Source: Thiomicrospira pelophila DSM 1534
GTDB lineage: Bacteria > Pseudomonadota > Gammaproteobacteria > Thiomicrospirales > Thiomicrospiraceae
Length of the DNA stretch: 64,000 nucleotides
Direction: 5' to 3'
NCBI RefSeq assembly: GCF_000711195.1
Contig: NZ_JOMR01000001.1
Span: forward strand, 310,001-374,000
How positions within the stretch are numbered: the stretch's first letter is position 1; each line of letters begins with the position of its first letter. Made by a program: the position numbers and the translations under genes. The notes below the pieces were generated by a model that was not told the origin of the DNA, made no database searches, and worked only from the letters and a program-made list of their open reading frames with translations. This document shows positions 57,675 to 64,000 of this stretch, in pieces.

Positions 57675-59117
57675 ATGGTCACCTCAATGAGAAGAACTAA
57701 AATTGTTGCTACGCTAGGTCCAGCAACGGATCGTCCAGGCGAAATTGAACGCATTATTAAAGCGGGTGTGGATGTTGTGCGTATTAACATGTCGCACGGT
57801 GCGGCGGAAGATCATATTGATCGCGCTAACTGGATTCGTGAAGCGGCAGCTAAACTTAACCGTGAAGTCGCGGTTTTGGTTGATTTACAAGGCCCAAAAA
57901 TTCGAATTGCTAAGTTTAAAAACGGCCCAATCGAAGTTAAAGACGGCGATCAATTTGCACTCGATAACGCAGTTGGTACCGAAGAAGGTAACCAGCAGGA
58001 AGTCGGTTTGACCTATAAAAACCTGCCTTATGACGTTAAAGCCGGTGATTTATTGTTGTTGGATGATGGGCGTATTGTCATGCAAGTCAATCAAGTGGTT
58101 GGCGAACGTGTAGAGTGTACCGTTACTGTTGGTGGAACCTTGTCTAACAACAAAGGCATTAACTTAATGGGTGGTGGTTTATCAGCCAGTGCATTAACGG
58201 AAAAAGATAAGGAAGATATCTTAACCGCGGCCAAAATTGACGCAGATTATTTAGCTTTGTCATTTCCACGCTCAGCCGAAGATGTCGAATATTGTCGTAC
58301 ACTTGCAAGCCAGGCCGGTTTGAATTGCAGTATCGTATCTAAAATTGAACGTGCCGAAGCGGTCGCGGATGATGAAACATTAGATGGCATTATCTTAGCC
58401 TCTGACGTGGTGATGATTGCGCGTGGTGACTTAGGTGTGGAAGTAGGTGACGCGCAACTACCTGCTTTGCAAAAGAAAATTATTAAACGTTCACGTCAGT
58501 TGAATCGTGTCACCATCACAGCGACTCAGATGATGGAAACCATGATTGATAATGCGATTCCGACTCGCGCCGAAGTATTTGACGTAGCCAATGCGGTTAT
58601 GGATGGTTCGGATGCGGTAATGCTATCTGGCGAAACAGCGACGGGTCGTTTCCCGGCTCAGGTTATTGAGACGATGGGTCGTATCTGTCATGAAGCGGAA
58701 AAGTCGCGCTCTACTCGCCATTCTACACACCGTGTTGAAGACTATTTCAGTGCAGTTGATGAAACCATTGCGATGGCCACCATGTATGCGGCTAATCACT
58801 TCAATGTTAAGTGTATCGCCGCGTTAACCGAATCAGGCAATACGCCCTTGTTGATGTCTCGTATTAGCTCGGGTATTCCAATTTTTGCGCTAACACCACA
58901 CGTTGGTACGCGTCGTAAAGTTTGTATGTACCGTGGTGTCTATCCATCAATGGTTGATTACAGTGGCTTAAATGATGATGAAATTCAGCAAAATGTACTG
59001 ATGCAGCTTAAAAAGTTCGGCATTGTGCAGGAAGGTGATTTAGTTATCTTGACTCGTGGCGAACAACGCGGCACTATGGGCGGAACTAATCGTTTAGAGA
59101 TCGTAAAAGTCCCTTGA
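57675..59117 (+). CDS. pyk: Pyruvate kinase
   Basis: The 480-residue enzyme begins RRTKIVATLGPATDRPGEIERIIKAGVDVVRINMSHG. It contains the metal/phosphate-site Lys in SIVSKIERAEAV, ARGDLGVEVG and MDGSDAVMLSGETATGRFP. It makes pyruvate and ATP from PEP. An ATG at 57687 is an alternative start. Location between pgk and fba is characteristic of the CBB cluster in sulfur-oxidising Thiomicrospira relatives. Confidence 0.96.
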   Translation: MVTSMRRTKIVATLGPATDRPGEIERIIKAGVDVVRINMSHGAAEDHIDRANWIREAAAKLNREVAVLVDLQGPKIRIAKFKNGPIEVKDGDQFALDNAVGTEEGNQQEVGLTYKNLPYDVKAGDLLLLDDGRIVMQVNQVVGERVECTVTVGGTLSNNKGINLMGGGLSASALTEKDKEDILTAAKIDADYLALSFPRSAEDVEYCRTLASQAGLNCSIVSKIERAEAVADDETLDGIILASDVVMIARGDLGVEVGDAQLPALQKKIIKRSRQLNRVTITATQMMETMIDNAIPTRAEVFDVANAVMDGSDAVMLSGETATGRFPAQVIETMGRICHEAEKSRSTRHSTHRVEDYFSAVDETIAMATMYAANHFNVKCIAALTESGNTPLLMSRISSGIPIFALTPHVGTRRKVCMYRGVYPSMVDYSGLNDDEIQQNVLMQLKKFGIVQEGDLVILTRGEQRGTMGGTNRLEIVKVP

Positions 59118-59229
59118 ATCTTAAGGGAAAATAACCGGCTATCAACCAAGGTTGGCAGGTTATGAAACTAATAGAATAGGCGCTTAGTGGCGCAAGAATT
59201 TTTTTGAAACCAATAGAGGAGTTTCGCAG

Positions 59230-60294
59230 ATGGCGATGATTACACTTCGTGAATTAATGGACTACGCAGCAGAACACCAATTCGGTATGCCAGCGTTTAA
59301 CGTAAACAACATGGAACAGGTTCGTGCCATCATGCGCGCTGCAGCCGCTGTTGACTCACCGGTTATCCTTCAGGGTTCAGCTGGTGCGCGTAAATATGCT
59401 GGTGAACCTATGTTGCGTCACCTTGTACAAGGTGCGGTAGAAATGTTCCCGAACGTACCGGTTGTTATGCACCAGGATCACGGCTCAGACGTAGGCGTAT
59501 GTTTACGCGCGATCCAGTCTGGTTTCACTTCGGTGATGATGGACGGTTCTTTGATGTCGGACATGAAAACCCCAGCATCTTATGAATACAATGCGGGTAT
59601 CACGGCTGAAGTGGTTAAAATCGCACACGCTGGTGGTGTTTCAGTTGAAGGTGAACTAGGTTGTTTAGGTTCACTAGAAACGGGCATGATGGGCGAAGAA
59701 GACGGCCACGGTTCTGACGAAAAACTAGATCATTCAGCTTTGTTGACTGATCCAGAAGAAGCGGCTCAGTTTGTAAAAGACACTAACGTAGACTGTTTAG
59801 CGGTAGCGGTTGGTACATCTCACGGTGCTTACAAGTTTACTTCTAAGCCATCTGACGATGTATTAAAAATTGATCAGATCAAAAAGATCCATGAGCGTAT
59901 CCCAACCACTCACCTTGTAATGCACGGTTCATCTTCTGTACCAGAAGAGTGGCTAACCATCATCAACAACTACGGTGGTGATATGGGTCAAACTTACGGT
60001 GTACCGGTTGAAGCGATTGTTGAAGGCATCAAGTACGGTGTGCGTAAAGTAAACATCGATACCGACCTACGTATGGCATCTACTGGTGCGATTCGTAAGC
60101 ACTTAGCAGAAAATACTTCAAACTTCGATCCGCGTAAATTCTTTAAAGCGGCTGAAGATGCGATGATGGAAATCTGTAAAGCACGTTTCGAAGCATTTGG
60201 CTGTGCTGGTCACGGTTCTAAGATCAAGGCACTTGGTCTAGAAGAAATGCAAGCACGTTATGCTTCTGGTTCATTGAACCAAATCGTAAAATAA
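59230..60294 (+). CDS. fba: Class II fructose-1,6-bisphosphate aldolase
   Basis: The 354-residue enzyme shows [18 protein letters not shown], zinc ligands in [39 protein letters not shown] and [13 protein letters not shown]. Class II (CbbA-type) enzymes also make sedoheptulose-1,7-bisphosphate in autotrophs. GAGGAG precedes the start at 59216-59221. It closes the metabolic run and is followed by a terminator. Confidence 0.97.
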   Translation: MAMITLRELMDYAAEHQFGMPAFNVNNMEQVRAIMRAAAAVDSPVILQGSAGARKYAGEPMLRHLVQGAVEMFPNVPVVMHQDHGSDVGVCLRAIQSGFTSVMMDGSLMSDMKTPASYEYNAGITAEVVKIAHAGGVSVEGELGCLGSLETGMMGEEDGHGSDEKLDHSALLTDPEEAAQFVKDTNVDCLAVAVGTSHGAYKFTSKPSDDVLKIDQIKKIHERIPTTHLVMHGSSSVPEEWLTIINNYGGDMGQTYGVPVEAIVEGIKYGVRKVNIDTDLRMASTGAIRKHLAENTSNFDPRKFFKAAEDAMMEICKARFEAFGCAGHGSKIKALGLEEMQARYASGSLNQIVK

Positions 60295-60321
60295 GATTTA
60301 ACACCTAAATCTTATGTTATG

Positions 60322-60349
60322 AAAACCCAGGCTTGTCCTGGGTTTTTTT
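60322..60349 (+). terminator. Terminator after fba
   Basis: AAAACCCAGG (60322-60331) pairs with CCTGGGTTTT (60337-60346) around CTTGT, followed by further Ts. Confidence 0.93.
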
Positions 60350-60373
60350 GTTTTAATAGACTCAATTTAAACA

Positions 60374-60385
60374 ACCAGGCCTGGT
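60374..60385. repeat. ACCAGGCCTGGT palindrome, copy 16
   Basis: Exact intergenic copy ending 9 bp before the cbbR start codon, so it overlaps the expected ribosome-binding region of cbbR. Confidence 0.95.
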
Positions 60386-60394
60386 GCTTAATTT

Positions 60395-61342
60395 ATGGCA
60401 GATAAACCTAATCAATTAATTCGACACGCGACCATACGGCAGCTTCAAGTGTTTGAAGCGATCGCGAGGCATAAAAGCTTTACGCGTGCGGCTGAAGAAT
60501 TACACCTAACCCAACCAACAGTTTCGATGCAGGTTAAAAAATTAGCCGATGCACTAGAGGTTGATTTGTTTGAGCTAATTGGGCGCAAAGTATTTTTAAC
60601 CCAAGCTGGAGAAACCCTCTATGATGCGGCTAAAGATATTCTTGAGAAGCTTGAGGTCTCAGAAGACCATATTAAAAATCAAAAGGGCTTTTCTGGCGGA
60701 CGCGTAAAATTTTCGGTTGTTTCCTCTGCACAGTATTTTGTGCCTAAAGTGATCTATGATTTTGTCGAGCGTTACCCTGAGGTGAAAGTCGCGATGAATG
60801 TAGGCAACAAGGAACAGCTACTCGAACGCATTCAAAAAAATGAAGACGATTTTTATATTCTAGGTGAACCATCCGATGCTCTGAATATCGAATCCTACCA
60901 ATTGGCCCCTAATCCTTTGGTTTTTATTGCCCACAAGTCGAACCCTTTAGCAAAAAAATCGAAAATCAAACTGTCTGAGTTGGCAAATGTGCCGTTCTTG
61001 ATGCGAGAAAAGGGATCGGGCAAACGTGCACAAGTAGAAAAAGCGTTTCAAAAACAAAACTTCAATCCTAATATCAAAATGATTTTGGGCGGCAATGAAC
61101 TGGTTCGTTTAGGCGTGTTGCAAAACTTGGGCGTTGCGGTTGCTTCACTCGCTACCGTGATAAATTACGTTGAACAAGGGGAGCTTGTCATCCTGGATGT
61201 AGAAGGGTTTCCGATTCATCGCCATTGGTATTTGGTCACATCAAAAGGGAAAATGCTATCAATCGCGGCGCAAAAATTAATTGAATTGTTAAAAATTGAA
61301 ATTAAAAGTCTCAACAAGAAAATAGAGCAATACCTTCCCTGA
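60395..61342 (+). CDS. cbbR: LysR-type regulator CbbR
   Basis: The 315-residue protein has the N-terminal helix-turn-helix IRQLQVFEAIARHKSFTRAAEELHLTQPTVSMQVKKL and a LysR effector domain with NKEQLLERIQKNEDDFYILGEPSD. It lies directly upstream of and in the same direction as cbbM, 157 bp away. It is clearly paralogous to the regulator at 38426. It probably activates cbbM-cbbQ-cbbO in response to Calvin-cycle metabolites. No good Shine-Dalgarno is seen; the palindrome occupies that region. Confidence 0.94.
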   Translation: MADKPNQLIRHATIRQLQVFEAIARHKSFTRAAEELHLTQPTVSMQVKKLADALEVDLFELIGRKVFLTQAGETLYDAAKDILEKLEVSEDHIKNQKGFSGGRVKFSVVSSAQYFVPKVIYDFVERYPEVKVAMNVGNKEQLLERIQKNEDDFYILGEPSDALNIESYQLAPNPLVFIAHKSNPLAKKSKIKLSELANVPFLMREKGSGKRAQVEKAFQKQNFNPNIKMILGGNELVRLGVLQNLGVAVASLATVINYVEQGELVILDVEGFPIHRHWYLVTSKGKMLSIAAQKLIELLKIEIKSLNKKIEQYLP

Positions 61343-61499
61343 CTTGTTCATAGTCTATTATCTATCATTATCATGTAATATATTGATTTGTGTAAATCCT
61401 AAAACTCTATAAACTAGCCTCATTAATTTTGGGGTTATTGATTTTTATCGATAACAAATAGTCAAAGACGGGTCACCGTCTATTATTGAGGTAAGTTAA
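61343..61499 (+). promoter_or_regulatory. cbbM leader and probable CbbR operator region
   Basis: CTATTATCTATCATTATCAT (61355-61374) and TATTGATTTG (61381-61390) resemble the iota-CA leader at 39389-39415. A perfect 10-bp palindrome TTATCGATAA lies at 61445-61454, and TGAGG near 61486 serves as ribosome site. Binding is inferred. Confidence 0.5.
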
Positions 61500-62879
61500 A
61501 TGGATCAGTCGAATCGTTATGCTGACTTGAGTTTGAAAGAAGAAGACCTAATTGCCGGTCAAAACCATATTTTGGTGGCTTATAACATGCAGCAGGTCGC
61601 GGGTTATGGTTACCTAGAAGTGGCGGCGCATATTGCGGCCGAATCATCAACCGGTACAAACGTAGAAGTATGTACTACCGATGATTTTACTAAAGCGTTA
61701 GACGCATTGGTTTATGAGATTGATGAAGCCAATCACGTGATTAAAATTGCTTATCCGTTCGATTTGTTCGACCGTAACGGCACTGATGGCAAAACCATGT
61801 TGGTTTCTTTCCTAACTTTGGCGATTGGTAACAACCAAGGTATGGGCGATGTTAAAAACCTACAGATGGTAGATTTTTGGGTTCCAGAAACTAAATTGCA
61901 CTTGTTTGATGGTCCTGCAAAAGACATTTCTGACATGTGGCGTGTTTTGGGTCGTGATTATAAAAACGGTGGTTACATCGCGGGTACGATCATCAAGCCA
62001 AAATTAGGCTTACGTCCAGAACCTTTTGCAGCCGCAGCTTACCAGTTCTGGTTAGGTGGCGACTTCATTAAAAATGATGAACCACAAGGTAACCAAGTTT
62101 TCGCACCAATGAAAAAGGTTATGCCTTTAGTGGTTGATGCGATGAAACGTGCACAAGACGAAACCGGTCAAGCCAAGTTGTTCTCTGCCAACATCACCGC
62201 AGATGACCATTACGAAATGCTTTACCGCGCGGACTACATCCTAGAAGCCTTTGGTGAGTTTGCACAAAACGTTGCATTCCTAGTTGACGGCTATGTAGGT
62301 GGTCCTGGCATGATTACAACCGCTCGTCGTAATTATCCTTCACAATACTTACATTATCACCGTGCAGGTCATGGTGCGATCACATCGCCATCTGCTAACC
62401 GTGGTTACACCGCATTTGTTTTATCTAAAATCTCTCGTTTACAAGGGGCGTCAGGTATCCACGTGGGTACGATGGGCTTCGGTAAAATGGAAGGTGGCAA
62501 CGAAGACAAAAATATTGCTTACATGATCGAGCGTGATGAGTGTCAAGGGCCATTCTTCTATCAAAAATGGAACGGCATGAAGCCAACCACGCCAATCATC
62601 TCTGGCGGTATGAACGCACTTCGCCTACCGGGTTTCTTCAAAAACTTAGGTCACGGCAACATCATCAACACCTCTGGCGGTGGTTCATATGGCCACATCG
62701 ACAGCCCAGCCGCCGGTGCGATTTCATTGCGCCAGTCTTATGAGTGTTGGAAGCAAGGGGCCGACCCAATCGAATTCGCGAAAGAACACAAAGAATTCGC
62801 GCGTGCGTTTGAGTCCTTCCCTGCTGATGCTGACAAAATCTATCCAGGTTGGAGAGAAAAGTTAGGCGTTCATAAATAA
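61500..62879 (+). CDS. cbbM: Form II RuBisCO
   Basis: This 459-residue enzyme is the form II type: [38 protein letters not shown] carries the carbamylated Lys. [23 protein letters not shown] and [13 protein letters not shown] (loop 6) complete the active site. It has no small subunit and works best at high CO2 and low O2, complementing the carboxysomal form I enzyme. cbbQ and probably cbbO follow as its activase. Confidence 0.98.
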   Translation: MDQSNRYADLSLKEEDLIAGQNHILVAYNMQQVAGYGYLEVAAHIAAESSTGTNVEVCTTDDFTKALDALVYEIDEANHVIKIAYPFDLFDRNGTDGKTMLVSFLTLAIGNNQGMGDVKNLQMVDFWVPETKLHLFDGPAKDISDMWRVLGRDYKNGGYIAGTIIKPKLGLRPEPFAAAAYQFWLGGDFIKNDEPQGNQVFAPMKKVMPLVVDAMKRAQDETGQAKLFSANITADDHYEMLYRADYILEAFGEFAQNVAFLVDGYVGGPGMITTARRNYPSQYLHYHRAGHGAITSPSANRGYTAFVLSKISRLQGASGIHVGTMGFGKMEGGNEDKNIAYMIERDECQGPFFYQKWNGMKPTTPIISGGMNALRLPGFFKNLGHGNIINTSGGGSYGHIDSPAAGAISLRQSYECWKQGADPIEFAKEHKEFARAFESFPADADKIYPGWREKLGVHK

Positions 62880-62897
62880 GCATCGCTTAAGCTAGTT

Positions 62898-62926
62898 AAA
62901 AACCCCTGTTAAATTCAGGGGTTTTT
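62898..62926 (+). terminator. Terminator after cbbM
   Basis: AAAAACCCCTG (62898-62908) pairs with CAGGGGTTTTT (62916-62926) around a 7-nt loop. cbbQ lies 114 bp further on. Confidence 0.92.
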
Positions 62927-62972
62927 GCTATCCCCTATCCCAATATTTCATTGTTAATCAACCATAGGTTGT

Positions 62973-63008
62973 TTTTATTAAAGCACCAGGCCTGGTGGTT
63001 TAATAAAA
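62973..63008. repeat. ACCAGGCCTGGT palindrome, copy 17, within a 36-bp near-perfect inverted repeat
   Basis: The exact 12-mer is at 62985-62996. Symmetry continues through flanking AT-rich arms to 36 bp with a single mismatched pair (62983/62998). It lies 31 bp before the cbbQ start. Confidence 0.93.
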
Positions 63009-63039
63009 GTAACTTCATCGTATTTTAAGAGGTCAGGTC

Positions 63040-63840
63040 ATGGATATTCGCCAATATAACATCGAAAAAGAACCGTTTTACCAAGCACAGAACAACGAGG
63101 TTTCGTTATACCAAGCCGCTTATAATGCGCGTCTCCCGGTGATGGTTAAAGGTCCAACCGGTTGTGGTAAATCGCGTTTTATTGAACACATGGCTTGGAA
63201 ATTGGGCAAACCATTAATCACCGTATCATGTAACGAAGACATTACAGCGTCTGATTTAGTTGGTCGTTTTTTATTAGACTCGAGCGGCACACGTTGGGTA
63301 GACGGACCTTTAACTATGGCCGCACGTCATGGCGCGATTTGTTATTTAGATGAAGTGGTCGAAGCACGTCAAGATACGATGGTGGTAATTCACGCGTTAA
63401 CCGATCACCGTCGTGAATTGTCATTAGATAAAAAAGGCGAGCTAGTTAAAGCCCACCCAGATTTTCAATTAGTGATCTCTTACAATCCGGGTTATCAGAG
63501 CTTGATGAAGGACTTAAAGCAATCAACCAAACAACGTTTCTGCGCGCTAGATTTTGATTATGCCCCGGCTTATGTCGAAGCCGAAATTTTGGTCAAAGAA
63601 TCTGGCGTGGAGTTGGAGGTCGCGAAAAAATTGGTTCAAATTGGTGAAGCCGCACGTAATTTAAAAGGCCACGGTCTGGACGAAGGTATTTCAACACGTT
63701 TGATGGTCTATGCGGCCACGCTGATTGCGCAGGGTGTTGAAAAGCAAGATGCTTGTCGTATGGCATTGGTTCGCCCGATTACCGACGATGCGGATATCCG
63801 TGAAACCTTGGATAATGCCATTAATATGGTTTTTGCTTAA
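63040..63840 (+). CDS. cbbQ: RuBisCO activase AAA+ subunit CbbQ
   Basis: The 266-residue MoxR-type AAA+ ATPase has Walker A GPTGCGKSRF near residue 38, ITVSCNEDITASDLVGRF, Walker B AICYLDEVVEA and SYNPGYQSLMKDLK. With CbbO (a von Willebrand A protein) it removes inhibitory sugar phosphates from RuBisCO. Its position behind cbbM suggests the Q2-type activase for form II. AAGAGG precedes the start. Confidence 0.96.
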   Translation: MDIRQYNIEKEPFYQAQNNEVSLYQAAYNARLPVMVKGPTGCGKSRFIEHMAWKLGKPLITVSCNEDITASDLVGRFLLDSSGTRWVDGPLTMAARHGAICYLDEVVEARQDTMVVIHALTDHRRELSLDKKGELVKAHPDFQLVISYNPGYQSLMKDLKQSTKQRFCALDFDYAPAYVEAEILVKESGVELEVAKKLVQIGEAARNLKGHGLDEGISTRLMVYAATLIAQGVEKQDACRMALVRPITDDADIRETLDNAINMVFA

Positions 63841-63851
63841 CTCCTTTTGAA

Positions 63852-63913
63852 CCTCAAACACACAAAGAGCGGAAGTCACGCACTTAATCCTCGTGTGTTT
63901 GTGCCTCTGTGGT
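63852..63913. repeat. Degenerate intergenic repeat between cbbQ and cbbO
   Basis: CAAACACACAAAGAG on the left and CTCGTGTGTTTGTG on the right form an imperfect hairpin, ending CCTCTGTGGTG. It resembles the element at 11992-12041 in reverse, with poorer symmetry. Confidence 0.5.
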
Positions 63914-63920
63914 GAAAAAC

Positions 63921-64000
63921 ATGACGCTAGAATTACTTGAAACCTACCGAAAGCAACTCAACTGTGGCTTTGAGCAGGTTCAGCAACTTTTCCCCCAATG
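63921..64000 (+). CDS. cbbO: Start of probable cbbO (5' partial gene, cut by window end)
   Basis: An open frame begins at ATG 63921, about 80 bp after cbbQ, and reads MTLELLETYRKQLNCGFEQV before the window ends. Only 26 complete codons are visible, so assignment as the VWA-domain activase partner CbbO rests on the usual cbbM-cbbQ-cbbO order. No clear Shine-Dalgarno is visible; GGTGAAAAAC precedes the ATG. Confidence 0.6.
   Translation, partial: MTLELLETYRKQLNCGFEQVQQLFPQ

Overview
The window reads as a chromosomal segment of an obligately chemolithoautotrophic gammaproteobacterium, most likely of the Thiomicrospira / Thiomicrorhabdus / Hydrogenovibrio group. That placement is an inference. 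It rests on a proteobacterial alpha-carboxysome locus fused to SulP-like and SbtA-type bicarbonate transporters, a form II RuBisCO (cbbM) with its own cbbR and cbbQ, a tkt-gap-pgk-pyk-fba Calvin/glycolysis run, and Gram-negative Kdo/lipid A genes. No rRNA, tRNA, CRISPR array, prophage or insertion sequence was recognised.

Layout. About 1-18 kb holds housekeeping and envelope genes: a truncated GGDEF/EAL sensor, a MoCF-domain protein with a flavoprotein, a peroxiredoxin-glutaredoxin fusion with glutathione reductase, an MBL-fold protein, and a minus-strand block waaA-kdsB-kdnB-kdnA. That block predicts 8-amino-Kdo in the LPS core. gmk, aroK, aroB and yeaD follow. About 18-25 kb is a minus-strand export-like cluster: beta-barrel candidate, histidine-phosphatase-like protein, ABC ATPase, two FtsX-type permeases, a LolA-like protein and an ArsR regulator. 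About 25-28 kb carries DsrE-like, ABM-like, LpxR-like and sodB genes.

About 28-42.2 kb is the CO2-concentrating island. It opens with cbbL, cbbS, csoS2, an unrecognised 332-residue gene, csoS4A, csoS4B, two csoS1 copies, a bacterioferritin-like gene and acRAF. A SulP-like transporter, sbtA, an SbtB-like PII protein and a LysR regulator follow. The island ends with an iota-class carbonic anhydrase candidate, a Ham1/RdgB-like gene, csoS1D, mcdA and mcdB. No csoSCA (the usual carboxysomal carbonic anhydrase) is visible. Its normal slot between csoS2 and csoS4A holds the unrecognised gene, while the iota-CA candidate lies downstream. The iota-CA candidate has a long non-secretory N-terminal extension with ITG and VTG motifs like those of the CsoS2 scaffold. 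This suggests a carboxysome with a replaced carbonic anhydrase and is the most interesting signal in the window.

About 42-53 kb has ycgL, a second GGDEF/EAL protein, an NDUFA9-like dehydrogenase, cca, fieF and an RND efflux pair. About 53-64 kb has tkt, gap, pgk, pyk, fba, then cbbR, cbbM, cbbQ and the start of a probable cbbO.

At the sequence scale, the 12-bp palindrome ACCAGGCCTGGT occurs 17 times exactly, in coding and non-coding DNA. It is absent from 24.36 to 48.51 kb, the stretch that contains the whole carboxysome island.
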